A stretch of DNA of 64,000 nucleotides. It comes from CAWINX01 sp963702055 (GTDB lineage Bacteria > Actinomycetota > Thermoleophilia > Solirubrobacterales > 70-9). Positions 16,260-25,424 of this stretch are shown here, in pieces. The notes beneath the pieces are model-generated. The model did no database searches, was not told where the DNA came from, and worked only from the letters and a program-made list of their open reading frames with translations. The position numbers and the translations under genes were made by a program. Position 1 is the stretch's first letter. Each line of letters starts with the position of its first letter. The stretch spans positions 2,232,001 to 2,296,000 of the forward strand of contig OY969702.1 in assembly GCA_963702055.1 (NCBI GenBank), read 5' to 3'.

Positions 16260-16634
16260 ATGAAACACAGAATCGCGATCACCGCCACCGCCGCGACGCT
16301 GGCGCTGGCGGCTCTCGCCGCCGCGCCCAGCGGCTCGGCGCTCCAGCCGCCCGGCGCCCCGGCGCAGGCCCAGGCCGCGGTGAGCAAGTCGCTCGCCGGC
16401 GGCGGAGGGGGCAACGTCGCCGGGGCCGGCAATCGGCTCGGCAACCTGATGAGCGGCTGGGCGGTGCCGGTGCTGATCGTCCTGGCGGGCTGCCTTTTGG
16501 TCGGCACCCTCGCCTCGCGCAACATCGGCGCCAGCGTCGGGATCGTGGTGATCAGCCTGATTGGGCTGATCTTCTTACTGGCGCCCGCCTCGATCGAGTC
16601 GTTGGCCAAGGGCATCGCCAACGCCGTCTTCTAG
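16260..16634 (+). CDS. VirB2/TrbC-like small membrane protein
   Basis: A 124-residue protein with a signal peptide (about residues 1-30), a Gly-rich loop and two hydrophobic helices (about 65-85 and 90-112), the layout of VirB2/TrbC pilins. GGGAGG precedes ATG 16260. Gram-positive systems often have such a protein without a true pilus; here it would line the channel. The assignment rests on topology and position only. Confidence 0.6.
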   Translation: MKHRIAITATAATLALAALAAAPSGSALQPPGAPAQAQAAVSKSLAGGGGGNVAGAGNRLGNLMSGWAVPVLIVLAGCLLVGTLASRNIGASVGIVVISLIGLIFLLAPASIESLAKGIANAVF

Positions 16635-16762
16635 GCGACGCGCATGGCACTTCGCATCCCGGCGTCCTCGGTCGCTCGCGTGCAAAGCACGCCACGCTCC
16701 CTGCGTCCTTGGTCTGCTCGGCCATGCACGCCGCCTGGGTTCCCTCGTAGGGCGGTGGCACC

Positions 16763-17392
16763 GTGAGTGAGCGCTCGCCCAAGGTGGTGCGCTCCTACCG
16801 CCTCGTCTTCGAGCGCCGCTGGCGGCTCTTTCGCCTGCAGAACTGGCGGATCCCGCTGCCGGGCGGCCTGGAGCTGCGCGCCCTCGCCTACTGGCTCTGC
16901 GCCCTGGCGGCGATCCTGGCGCTCTCGCGCCTGCCGGTGGCAGGCGCGGTGATTGCGTTGGCGCCGACCTCGCTGCGCCTGGTCGCGGCGCCGATCGCCG
17001 TCGCCTGGGCGCTCTCGCGCTGGGAGGTCGACGGCCGCAGCCCCCACCGCGCCCTGCTCGGACTCGCCGCCTGGCGGCTGCGCCCCCGCTGCCTGGCCGG
17101 CCTGCGCCGCTGCCCGGCCTCGGGCAGCGAGCTGGCACCGCTCGATCGCCTCGTCCTGGCGCCCGACCTCAGCGCCTCTGCCTACCCGCGGGGCAAGATC
17201 GTGGGGCCGGCGAGCCTGCTGCTTCGCTACCCGGTGCGGGTTGCCTTGGAGGGTGTCCCGCGAGGCGTGGGGAACGGCCCTGAGCGCTTGGCGGCGGCGC
17301 GGCGCTGGCGCCTGCGCCCGGCCGGCGGTCCCGCGCTGCACGAGGGCAAGACGCTCGCGATCCCCGCCGGGCGGACGGTGATCTTCGAGTGA
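16763..17392 (+). CDS. TcpE-like conjugation membrane protein
   Basis: A 209-residue protein with two transmembrane helices (about residues 40-57 and 59-80) after a basic N-terminus R-S-Y-R-L-V-F-E-R-R-W-R, a pattern typical of the TcpE family that sits just upstream of the VirB4-type ATPase. The soluble C-terminal part is Arg-rich. GTG 16763 is the start, and its stop overlaps the next gene's GTG by four bases, so the two are translationally coupled. Confidence 0.7.
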   Translation: MSERSPKVVRSYRLVFERRWRLFRLQNWRIPLPGGLELRALAYWLCALAAILALSRLPVAGAVIALAPTSLRLVAAPIAVAWALSRWEVDGRSPHRALLGLAAWRLRPRCLAGLRRCPASGSELAPLDRLVLAPDLSASAYPRGKIVGPASLLLRYPVRVALEGVPRGVGNGPERLAAARRWRLRPAGGPALHEGKTLAIPAGRTVIFE

Positions 17393-19863
17393 GGCCGCCT
17401 CACTACTTCTTCTGGGGCAACCTCGTCCTGCGCACCCCGACCGACGCCTGGGCGGTCTATGAGCTGGCGGGGCAGAGCTACCCGGGCCTCTCGGACTCGC
17501 GCAAGGTCGAGGTAGGCGAGCGCCTCGAGGCGCTCGCCTACACGATCGAGGCCGACTTCCAGATCCTCCGCGTCGCCCGCGCCTTCGACGCCGAGGCCTA
17601 CGTGCGCCGGGCGCTCTCGACCCTCGATCCCCGCCACGGGCGGCGAGAGCGCTTCGAGGCCCACCTCGCCGAGCACCGCGCCGAGTTCGAGCGCCGCGCC
17701 GTGATCCGCCCCGAGGTCTACCTGGCGGTGCGCCTCGGGGCGGCCGGCGGCATCGGTCCCTTCGGCGGCGCGCTCGACGGCGCCGCCGAGCTCTGGCGCG
17801 CACTCGCTGCGCGGCTCGGTTACCAGGAGGCGCGCGGCCTCGGCCAAAAGCAGATCGCCGCTCTGCGCCGCGCCGAGGAGGCGGTCTTCGAGCGCGCCCT
17901 CGGCTATCTGGAGTGCTCGCGGATCGGCCCCAACCGCCTCGCCGCCCTGATCCGCCGCGCCTACACCCGCGGCCTCGGCGAGCCCGACGCCGATGAGGCC
18001 TTCGCGCCGCAGGCGCTTGCCTTCCTCGACGCGGGCGGCGAGGAGCGTTTCGAGCCCTACGGCTATGACCTCTTGCGCCTGCACGAGAGCCGGGTCACGG
18101 TGGGGCAGCGCTCCCTCGCCATCGACTCCGAGCGCGGCCGCGCCCACCAGGCGCTGATGGTCCTCGGCGCGATGCCCGAGGAGGCGCTGGTCCCCGGCCC
18201 GGCGGCGGAGCTGATGTTCACCCCGCTTGAGGTCGGCTTCGGGGTCGACGCGACCCTCTCGGTGGAGTTCCTCGCCAACCCGCAGGCGCGGCGGCTGGCG
18301 GCGAAGCGAAAGATCGAGGCCGACCAGATCGCCCGCGAGGAGGCGGCGGGCGAGCACGGCCCCTCGGTGAGCGGGGCCGAGCGCCCGCTCGCCGCCCGCG
18401 AGCTGGAGGCGGTGCTCGGCTCCGGCGATCGCCCGCCGCTTTTGCGCTCGGCGCTCACCCTCGCCGTCGCCGGCCGCAGCGAAGAGGAGTTGGAGGAGCG
18501 GGTCGAGCGGCTGCGCGACAGCTACGGCCGGGTGCAGCTGCACCGCCCGCTCGGCGAGCAGCACCGCCTCTTCCTCGCCTCGCTGCCCGCGACGCGCTTT
18601 CCCCTCCCCGAGTACCGCGAGCACCTGCTGCCCGACCAGCTCGGGGCGATGGTGCCCCACGCGATCTCCCACGCCGGCTCGGCGATCGGCCCCTACATCG
18701 GCCACACCCTGACCGGCTCGCGCTCGCCGATCCAGTTCGACCTCGCCGAGGCCTGCCAGCAAAACCGCCCGCCGACCTGCCTGTTGGCCGGCAGCCTCGG
18801 CTCGGGCAAGACGATCTTCTTGGAGCTGGCGGTCTGGCAGGCCTTCCTGCAGGGCTCGGGGCCGATCGTCGACATCGACCCCAAGGGCGATCACCGCCTC
18901 GAGCGCCTGCCGGGGATCGCCGAGCGGATCGAGACGATCGAGCTGGCGCCCGAGGAGCGCTACCGCGGCCTGCTCGACCCGATGCGGGTCGGCTCGCCGG
19001 AGACCCGCGAGGACCTCACCTACAACTTCTTGGTCTCGATCCTGCCGGCGCCGGTGAAGCCGGAGTGGCAGACCCAGCTGCGCCTTGCGATCTCCGAGGC
19101 CGCGGCGGCCGGCGCCGCAAGCTGCGGCGAGGTGGTGGAGCGCCTCGCCGCCTCGGGCGAGCCCGACGCGGTCGAGGCGGCGCGGGCGATCGCGGTGCAC
19201 GGCTCGGGCGGCCTCGCCAAGCTCGGCCTCGGCGACGCTGCGACCGAGCCCCCTGAGGTCGGCGATGCCGCCGTGGTCTCGCTGCGGATCAAGAACCTCA
19301 CCCTGCCGCTGGCCGGCACGGCGCGCTCGGAGTTGGCCGAGGAGGAGCGCACCAGCCTCGCCGTGCTGCGCCTCCTTGCCGCCTACGCGCTGCGGCTCTG
19401 CGCCGGCGATCCGACTCGCCACGCCGTGCTGGCGATGGATGAGGCCTGGGCGCTCACCTCCGACTCCCAGGGCCACGCCCTGCTGGAGCGGATCAGCAGG
19501 CTCGGGCGCAGCCAGAACATCACCCCGATCCTCGCCACCCAGATGCTCGGCGACGCGGCCGAGTTGGAGCCACTGATCGGGGCGCTCTTTGCCTTCGGCG
19601 TGGAGACCGAGGCCGAGGCGCGAAAGGCGCTGGCCCTGCTGCGCCTCGACTGTGATGACGAGGCTTCGATCCAGCGCCTGATCGGCTACCGGGCCGGGCG
19701 CTGTTACTTCCGCGACTTCGCCGGCCAGGTGGCGCCGATCCAGATCGACCCGCCGCCCTGGCTGCTGGGCGAGCTCGACACCACGCCGCGGCGCGAGGAG
19801 GCACCGCCGCGCGCCGCCTCCTCGCCCGCCGACGGCGAGGCCACCGATGCGGCGGCTGCCTAG
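17389..19863 (+). CDS. VirB4/TcpF-like conjugation ATPase
   Basis: An 824-residue ATPase energising the type IV secretion channel. The N-terminal about 440 residues are the VirB4-type domain. The C-terminal RecA-like core has Walker A AGSLGSGKT near residues 463-471 and Walker B V-L-A-M-D-E-A-W near 680-687. Its length fits VirB4/TcpF. GTG 17389 overlaps the preceding stop. The 3' end overlaps the next gene by 17 bases. Confidence 0.85.
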   Translation: MRPPHYFFWGNLVLRTPTDAWAVYELAGQSYPGLSDSRKVEVGERLEALAYTIEADFQILRVARAFDAEAYVRRALSTLDPRHGRRERFEAHLAEHRAEFERRAVIRPEVYLAVRLGAAGGIGPFGGALDGAAELWRALAARLGYQEARGLGQKQIAALRRAEEAVFERALGYLECSRIGPNRLAALIRRAYTRGLGEPDADEAFAPQALAFLDAGGEERFEPYGYDLLRLHESRVTVGQRSLAIDSERGRAHQALMVLGAMPEEALVPGPAAELMFTPLEVGFGVDATLSVEFLANPQARRLAAKRKIEADQIAREEAAGEHGPSVSGAERPLAARELEAVLGSGDRPPLLRSALTLAVAGRSEEELEERVERLRDSYGRVQLHRPLGEQHRLFLASLPATRFPLPEYREHLLPDQLGAMVPHAISHAGSAIGPYIGHTLTGSRSPIQFDLAEACQQNRPPTCLLAGSLGSGKTIFLELAVWQAFLQGSGPIVDIDPKGDHRLERLPGIAERIETIELAPEERYRGLLDPMRVGSPETREDLTYNFLVSILPAPVKPEWQTQLRLAISEAAAAGAASCGEVVERLAASGEPDAVEAARAIAVHGSGGLAKLGLGDAATEPPEVGDAAVVSLRIKNLTLPLAGTARSELAEEERTSLAVLRLLAAYALRLCAGDPTRHAVLAMDEAWALTSDSQGHALLERISRLGRSQNITPILATQMLGDAAELEPLIGALFAFGVETEAEARKALALLRLDCDDEASIQRLIGYRAGRCYFRDFAGQVAPIQIDPPPWLLGELDTTPRREEAPPRAASSPADGEATDAAAA

Positions 19864-22186
19864 CCTTGCCCGCCCGCTCGGGCTGGTGGCGCTGGCCCTG
19901 TTGGCGGCTCCGTCGCTCGCCGCCGCCGCGCCGCCGCGACCTCATAACGGAGCGCCCCGCAAGCACCGCAGCGCTCCGCCCGCCCAGCCGACCCAGCTCA
20001 CCTCGCCGGGCCAACTCGACGCCGGCACCGCCGCCAAAGACCTCGGCGCCTCCGGCCAGGTCGACCCGCTTTCGGGCCTCGGCATCCGCAACCCGGTCTG
20101 TGACCGGCTCGGCCAGATCCGCGATCGTCAGACCCGCCTCGCCTGTGAGGCCAACGGCACCCCGGAGAGCGAGTACCCGGCCTCCAACTACGGCTTCGAC
20201 ATCTTCATCACCACCGGCGTCACCCACCCGGTCGGCGACATCACCTACGGCTTCGCCACCGTGCTGAACGGGATCTGGCTCGGCCTACTCTTCGTCTTAA
20301 AGCTCGTCCTCTCCCTGCTCGGCCTCGCCTTCGGCTTGAACCCCTTCGCGCGTGGGCAGACGATGAGCCAGATCTCCACCGCGTTGGGGCGGATGTATGC
20401 GGGGATCACCGACCCCTGGCTCTCGACCCTGGTCGTCTGCGGCGGGATCTGGTTTGCCCACAAGGGCCTGTTGCGCCGCGAGGTCGCCGCGGGCGTCGGG
20501 GGCACCCTGGCGGCGATCGCAATGTTGGTCGCCGGGCTTTGGGTGGTGCACCAGCCCGCCGCCACAGTCGGCCAGCTCGCCGGCATCTCCGACGACGTCG
20601 CCCTGGGGGTGATTAGCGCTCCCCAGTCGGGCTCGGTGTCGCGCCCGACCGGTAGCTACGCGGAGGCGATGTCGGCGACCTGGGCGCGGCTGGTCGAGGT
20701 GCCCTTCGCCGGCCTCGACTTCTCCGACGTGCGCTGGGCGCTCGGCCGCCCGAGCGCCGAGGCCGTGCAGAAAGCCGATGAGAAGTTTTGCGACGACGTC
20801 GGCGCTCTTGCCCTGCTCGCCGTGCTCTCCCAGCTCGGCAACGATGGGGCCAAGAGCGCCTGCGCGGGCTTTGCCCGTAAGCGTTACGGGCGTCCCCGCC
20901 GCGTTATCGACCTCTATCTGCGCTCCTCGCCGGGTAGCCCGGCCCGCCAGGCGCTCTGGGATTACTTCAACGGCGACCAGCGCTACAAGGCCAAAGTCGC
21001 CGCGCAGGGCGGCGACGGGGTGCTCACCCGCCTCTCGATGCTCGCCCTCTTTGCGATCGGCCTGCTCGGCGCCATTCTGCTTCTCGCCTGGCTGGCGATC
21101 CGCCTCTTCACCCAGGCCGCGATCGCCTTCGTGCTGTTACTCGCGGCGCCCTTCGCCCTCTTCTTCCCGCTGCTCGGGGACTCGGGGCGGCGGGCGTTTA
21201 AGACCTGGGGACTGACCCTGCTCGGCGCGATCGCCGCCAAGGTGATCTACGCCGCCTTCCTCTCGGTCGTTTTGGCGGGGATCGCGATCCTCGGCCAGGT
21301 TGGCGGTGGATCGGCCACCGGCTTCCTGCTCGCCGCCGCCTTCGCCTGGTCGGTCTTCTTGAAGCGCGCCGAGCTGGTCGCCTGGATCTCGATCGGCGAG
21401 GCCGAGCGCGGTGGCGCAGGCGGATTCATCGGCAAGATCGCCGCTTTCACGCTGGCGCGGCGGATGTCGCAGACGGCGAGCGGGGCGCTGAAAGGCGTTG
21501 CGCGTCGCAGCGCGCAGTTGACGCGGACCCGAGCAATGGAGGGCGCCGAAGCGACGCGGGAGACCGCGCGGGGATCGCTGCAAGACAGCGCTCGCGCCCT
21601 CGCCGAGCAGCGCTACCGCGAGGCGCGACGCACGCTCGCGGGCTCGGGGACCGAAACCGCCGGCGCTCGCCCCCCCGCGACGCGGACAGCGGGCGCCGCG
21701 GCGGGGGACGGGGCGCGCCAGGGGGTTGGAGAGGCCGGTGCCGAGCGCGAGCGCTACGAGGGGGCGAGGGAGCTTGTGGCGCGGGCCGATCGCACCCAGC
21801 GGCGCATCGGCGAGCGCTTCTCAGAGCGCGATCTGCAGCGCTTTGCCGCCGAGGACCGCGCCCTGTTGGGGCGCTCCAACGATCCCGCCGATCACGCCCA
21901 CCGCGCCGGCTATGAACGCGCCCAGTTCGAGCAGCTGCGCGGCCCCGAGCGGGAGCGGGCCGAGGAGGCGATCGAGAAGGCAACCAAGCGCGATCGCCAG
22001 CGCCTCGAAGTCGCCTCCTCACAACCCGGGCGGATCGCCGGGCGCGGCCGCCAACTCGCCGAGGGAATGCGCCAGCGCGGCGAGGGCGCGGGGCCGCAGC
22101 GCCGCGAGCGGCTGCGGCGCCTCCAGCGCCAGCGCCGCTCCGCGACTCATTTGGCGCCGCGGCGCAACCTCTCGCGCGGGGGCTGA
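19847..22186 (+). CDS. VirB6/TrbL-like polytopic membrane protein
   Basis: A 779-residue protein. A signal peptide (about 1-28) is followed by an extracytoplasmic linker and about seven hydrophobic helices between residues 140 and 525. The cytoplasmic tail of about 250 residues is rich in Arg, Glu and Ala and predicted to be coiled. This topology is that of VirB6/TrbL/TcpH-type channel proteins with extended tails. ATG 19847 lies inside the end of the VirB4 gene. Confidence 0.75.
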   Translation: MRRLPSLARPLGLVALALLAAPSLAAAAPPRPHNGAPRKHRSAPPAQPTQLTSPGQLDAGTAAKDLGASGQVDPLSGLGIRNPVCDRLGQIRDRQTRLACEANGTPESEYPASNYGFDIFITTGVTHPVGDITYGFATVLNGIWLGLLFVLKLVLSLLGLAFGLNPFARGQTMSQISTALGRMYAGITDPWLSTLVVCGGIWFAHKGLLRREVAAGVGGTLAAIAMLVAGLWVVHQPAATVGQLAGISDDVALGVISAPQSGSVSRPTGSYAEAMSATWARLVEVPFAGLDFSDVRWALGRPSAEAVQKADEKFCDDVGALALLAVLSQLGNDGAKSACAGFARKRYGRPRRVIDLYLRSSPGSPARQALWDYFNGDQRYKAKVAAQGGDGVLTRLSMLALFAIGLLGAILLLAWLAIRLFTQAAIAFVLLLAAPFALFFPLLGDSGRRAFKTWGLTLLGAIAAKVIYAAFLSVVLAGIAILGQVGGGSATGFLLAAAFAWSVFLKRAELVAWISIGEAERGGAGGFIGKIAAFTLARRMSQTASGALKGVARRSAQLTRTRAMEGAEATRETARGSLQDSARALAEQRYREARRTLAGSGTETAGARPPATRTAGAAAGDGARQGVGEAGAERERYEGARELVARADRTQRRIGERFSERDLQRFAAEDRALLGRSNDPADHAHRAGYERAQFEQLRGPERERAEEAIEKATKRDRQRLEVASSQPGRIAGRGRQLAEGMRQRGEGAGPQRRERLRRLQRQRRSATHLAPRRNLSRGG

Positions 22187-22189
22187 TCG

Positions 22190-22717
22190 GTGGACGCCAC
22201 GCGGCAAGCGCGTCTCGCCCTCTTCCTCGCCGTCGCCGTGGTGCTCCTCGCGGCGGCGCTCTTCTTTGCGTTGCGCGGTGGCCAGTCGGCCCCGCCGCCC
22301 GCCGCAGCCGACCGGCGTCCTGGCAAGCAGGTGAGCCTGGCGGATGCGGGTCCCAGAGCGCCCGCGACTCGAATGCGGCAGTTGCGCCGGGAGGTGAAGC
22401 GCTCGGCGCGCCGCTTCCTCTCCGCCTTCTTTCGCTACGAGGTCGGCGAGACGGCGTCGAGCGTCGAGCGGGCGCTGCGCGCTTCGGCGACGCCACGCTT
22501 CGCCGCCGGTCTGCTGACGGCGGCGCCCCGGGCGCCGGCCTCGGGTGAGTTCCCGCCGCCGGCGAGGCTGGGGCGAATCGAGATCGCCTTCGTCTCGGCC
22601 TTGCCGCCGCGGGCGGTGGTCAGCGGCGTTGCCCGCCGCCGCGGCGGCTCGGAGCGGTTCTCCTTCCTCTTCGAACACCGCCTACGGGCCTGGCTCGTCG
22701 ACGGAGCGGGCGAGTGA
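22190..22717 (+). CDS. Single-span conjugation accessory protein
   Basis: A 175-residue protein with one N-terminal transmembrane helix (about residues 9-28) and an extracytoplasmic domain. The fold around residues 65-170 could be NTF2-like, as in VirB8/TcpC, but identity is too weak to be sure. GTG 22190 is three bases after the VirB6-like stop, and its own stop overlaps the next gene by four bases, so it belongs to the secretion operon. Confidence 0.6.
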   Translation: MDATRQARLALFLAVAVVLLAAALFFALRGGQSAPPPAAADRRPGKQVSLADAGPRAPATRMRQLRREVKRSARRFLSAFFRYEVGETASSVERALRASATPRFAAGLLTAAPRAPASGEFPPPARLGRIEIAFVSALPPRAVVSGVARRRGGSERFSFLFEHRLRAWLVDGAGE

Positions 22718-23853
22718 GTCGATCCGAGCCACCTCCGCGCCCCGAGGATCCGCAGCGGCACACGATCGGTGTCGCCGCCAGGGGTCTCAGCGCCGTCGTG
22801 GGCTGGAAGCTCGCCCTGGCGGCGGTAGCGGTGCTGTTGCCCCTGCTGCTCTTCGCCGGCCTCTTCATCGCCGCGGCCAGCCCGGTGATCGGCAGTGGCA
22901 CCGGGCAGGTGTGCTCGGTGCGCGGCGCAGGGGCGGCGGGCATCCCCACCGCCTACGTCCCCTGGTTGCAGCGCGCCGCGACCAAGTATCGGCTCGGCCC
23001 ACGCGGCTTTGCAATCGTCGCCGCGATCCACGAGGTGGAGTCGGACTTCGGCCGCTCGACCTCGTCGGGGGTGAAGTCGGGGACCAACTCGGCCGGCGCC
23101 GCCGGCCCCGGGCAGTTCCTGCTCTCGACCTGGGCGACCTACGGGGTCGACGCCGACGGCGACGGGCGCAAGGACGTCTACAGCGTCCCCGACTCGGTCT
23201 TCGCCACCGCCAACTACCTGCGCGCCTCCGGCGCGCCGGGCAACTGGCGGGCGGCGATCTTCGCCTACAACCACGCCGAGTGGTACGTGCAGAAGGTCGA
23301 GTCCGTCGCCGCCCGCTTCGGCGGGACAGTGGTCTGCCGACCGGGTCCGGTTCTCAGTGGCGGCAACGCGATGCTGCGCAGCGCCCTCACGCTGAAAGCG
23401 CCCCTTGCCTTCAAGCCGATCCCCGCCGCGCTGTGGGTTGGCGGCGGGAAGCCGGAGGCGGTCGACTCACGGATCTGGCCGGACGTGGTCTGGCTGCTCT
23501 CCACCCATGGCCTGCGAGCCAGTGCCGCCAGGGAGCTCGGCCACCAGACCCACGGCGACGGCACCGCCGTGGACATGGTCCCGGCCCCCGGACGCGGCTG
23601 GGACGACACCGCCCTGCGGGCGGCGCGGGATCTCGGCTGGCGCGGGTACTGTGGGGCATCGGGCGTGGCTCCCACCTGTCCGCTGGTTGCGGCGATCGAG
23701 TTCATCGGCTACAACGGATACCCGGGCCACGGAGACCCGGCCCACGCGGGGTCAAACGCGCATCTCCACGTCTCCTGGAAGGGCTCCAGCTACGGCTGCG
23801 CGGCACTGTGTCCCCCACCGCGATGGGTGCGAGTCTTCCCGCTGGCGCCGTAG
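22714..23853 (+). CDS. Bifunctional lytic transglycosylase/LAS-type peptidase (VirB1-like)
   Basis: A 379-residue membrane-anchored cell-wall hydrolase. A transmembrane helix spans about residues 33-55. An SLT-type domain (about 78-205) has the catalytic Glu in I-H-E-V-E-S near 104-108 and the G-P-G-Q-F and A-x-x-A-Y-N motifs. The C-terminal part (about 265-370) shows H-G-D-G-T-A-V-D near 279 and H-L-H-V-S-W near 350, as in LAS metallopeptidases (M15-like) that bind zinc through His-Asp-His. It probably opens peptidoglycan for the channel. The pairing of both activities is seen in Gram-positive conjugation hydrolases, though usually with NlpC/P60 or CHAP. Confidence 0.8.
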   Translation: MSRSEPPPRPEDPQRHTIGVAARGLSAVVGWKLALAAVAVLLPLLLFAGLFIAAASPVIGSGTGQVCSVRGAGAAGIPTAYVPWLQRAATKYRLGPRGFAIVAAIHEVESDFGRSTSSGVKSGTNSAGAAGPGQFLLSTWATYGVDADGDGRKDVYSVPDSVFATANYLRASGAPGNWRAAIFAYNHAEWYVQKVESVAARFGGTVVCRPGPVLSGGNAMLRSALTLKAPLAFKPIPAALWVGGGKPEAVDSRIWPDVVWLLSTHGLRASAARELGHQTHGDGTAVDMVPAPGRGWDDTALRAARDLGWRGYCGASGVAPTCPLVAAIEFIGYNGYPGHGDPAHAGSNAHLHVSWKGSSYGCAALCPPPRWVRVFPLAP

Positions 23854-23902
23854 GTGCGCTCAACCGCAGCCGTCGGGACTCTGAGCGGCCCAGATCGGCG
23901 CC

Positions 23903-24571
23903 TCAAAGGCGCTCGCCGTCCCCATCGCGACGCCTCGCCTCGCGTAGGGCGCTGCGCCCCTCGGATGCGCAACGGTTGATCTTGGTATGGGTCCAGCCGG
24001 TGATTTCTGTGATCTCGCGGTAGCTGTAGCCGAGGGCGAGCAGGCCGAGCGCCCGGCGCTCGTCGGGCTTCAGCGCCGCCAACTCATCTCGCACTCTGCG
24101 CACCCCGTCGTGGAGCTCGGCCAGCTCGTCGGGGCGGCGGCGCTGATCGGCGACCGTCTCCGGCCCCGAGCCGACCGGGATCACCGGGCTGAGCGCAGCG
24201 CCTTCGCGTTGCAGGATGCGTTCGCGGTGGTAGCGAGCCCAGCACTCGCGCTTCAGCGTCGTGGTCAGCCAAGCCAGCGGCGGGGCCTCGCCGGCGGGAT
24301 CGAAGCGATCGATGAAGAGGATGAGCGCGTCCTGCAGCGCTTCCTCACCCTCCTCGGCGTTGGCGCTGTTGCGCCGGGCGATCGCCAGCAGCCAGCCGCG
24401 ATGGCTGGCGCAGAGCTGTTCGGCCAGCTTCTCGGCTTGGCGGCGCCGAGCGCCGCTTCGCGGAACCTCTTCCGCGGTAGGCAATTGAGCCCCCTCCGTC
24501 GCTGAGTTGACGGAGGTCGCGATGCGCCGGTCAGGCGATCCCGGAACCCGAGCCGCAGGGGAGGGCCGCAA
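23903..24571 (-). CDS. ECF-type sigma factor
   Basis: A 222-residue sigma-70 family protein. Region 2 lies at about residues 55-115 (with 'EEALQDALILFIDRFDP') and region 4 at about 160-210, ending in an HTH with G-Y-S-Y-R-E-I-T-E-I-T-G. The N-terminal 40 residues are low in structure, so the true start may be further in; 24571 is the longest ATG. It is read opposite to the secretion operon and divergently from the wHTH gene at 24765. A perfect 22-bp palindrome lies immediately upstream of this start. Confidence 0.75.
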   Translation of the reverse strand: MRPSPAARVPGSPDRRIATSVNSATEGAQLPTAEEVPRSGARRRQAEKLAEQLCASHRGWLLAIARRNSANAEEGEEALQDALILFIDRFDPAGEAPPLAWLTTTLKRECWARYHRERILQREGAALSPVIPVGSGPETVADQRRRPDELAELHDGVRRVRDELAALKPDERRALGLLALGYSYREITEITGWTHTKINRCASEGRSALREARRRDGDGERL

Positions 24572-24573
24572 GG

Positions 24574-24595
24574 AGCCCTCTGCGCGCAGAGGGCT
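24574..24595. promoter_or_regulatory. Perfect 22-bp palindrome
   Basis: AGCCCTCTGCG followed by its exact complement, centred between 24584 and 24585, three bases from the start of the sigma gene. It is either an operator for the divergent genes or a leader hairpin covering the sigma gene's ribosome site. Confidence 0.5.
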
Positions 24596-24711
24596 TGCAG
24601 GGATCGCCGCCGGCGCGACAATTCGCGACCGCCTGCTCAGCGACGCGAGGTGAGCAGTGGCCGCCTGGCCGAGGACGGAGGAGCCGCGACCCCGCGGAGC
24701 CTTGGCTTGAC

Positions 24712-24777
24712 GCTGGGCGTGCGGCTTCGCTCAGGATGGCACGCAAGCGTGCGTTCGCTTGCCTATGCACGCCCAGC
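24712..24777 (+). promoter_or_regulatory. Inverted repeat overlapping a start codon
   Basis: GCTGGGCGTGC (24712-24722) pairs perfectly with 24767-24777, which includes the third base of the ATG at 24765. A second hairpin GCACGC/GCGTGC (24739-24744 with 24747-24752) sits inside. As RNA it would bury the start of the downstream gene. Confidence 0.5.
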
Positions 24778-25424
24778 CAGAGTCAACCCAGGTTCAGAGG
24801 CGCCGGCGCAGTCGTCGGGAGCACCGTGACCCCAACGCCGAGGAGGTCGCCCTCTTGCGCCTGCTCTCCGAGCAGGGGGCGATCCCGCTCGACCAGCTGG
24901 CTCACCTGCTCGAGCGCTCGCTCGCTGAGACCGTCGGCCTGGTGCAGGGACTCGACGAAGCGGGCTGCATCGAGCACCGCCGCTTCCTGGTCGGCGATCA
25001 CCCTTGGTTCTGGCCCTCCCGGCGCGGCGCGACCCTCTCGGGCACCGGCTTCCACTACAAGGTCCCCGAACTGGCGATCCTGGCCCACCGCCGCGCCGTC
25101 AACGAGGTGCGCCTGCACTTGGCCGATCGAGCCCCGCAGGGGCGCTGGCTCTGCGAGCGCACCGTCTTTCGTCAGCGAGACCCCAACGACCACCTGCCCG
25201 ACGCGGTCTTTGAGATCGACGGGGAGCGCCACGCGATCGAGGCCGAGCTCTCGCGCAAACGCGACCGCGAGATCCGCCGCATCGTCGCCGAGCACTCAAA
25301 CCGCTACGACGCGGTCCTCTACTTCTGCGGCCCCTACCCCTACAACCAGCTGAAGCGGCTGCAGGCCGAGGGGCGCTGGCCGAAGTTGGTGGTCCGCCGG
25401 GTGCCGGAGGGCGAGCCATGTTGA
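24765..25424 (+). CDS. wHTH protein with nuclease-like C-terminal domain
   Basis: A 219-residue protein. Residues about 25-75 form a winged helix (L-L-R-L-L-S-E-Q-G-A-I-P-L-D-Q-L). The second domain contains D-A-V-F-E-I-D-G-E-R-H-A-I-E-A-E-L-S-R-K near residues 143-162, which matches the D...E-x-E-x-S-x-K core of PD-(D/E)XK-type enzymes and of replication-relaxation proteins. It is paralogous to the gene at 26701 and shares architecture with 9448. ATG 24765 has no visible ribosome site and lies in an inverted repeat. Its end overlaps the ATPase gene by seven bases. Confidence 0.65.
   Translation: MHAQPESTQVQRRRRSRREHRDPNAEEVALLRLLSEQGAIPLDQLAHLLERSLAETVGLVQGLDEAGCIEHRRFLVGDHPWFWPSRRGATLSGTGFHYKVPELAILAHRRAVNEVRLHLADRAPQGRWLCERTVFRQRDPNDHLPDAVFEIDGERHAIEAELSRKRDREIRRIVAEHSNRYDAVLYFCGPYPYNQLKRLQAEGRWPKLVVRRVPEGEPC

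Noticed and set aside
20870..20895. Possible further palindromic element inside the VirB6-like gene
   Set aside because: Only a short inverted GTAAGCGTTACG-type match; neither arm nor 45-bp length agrees.
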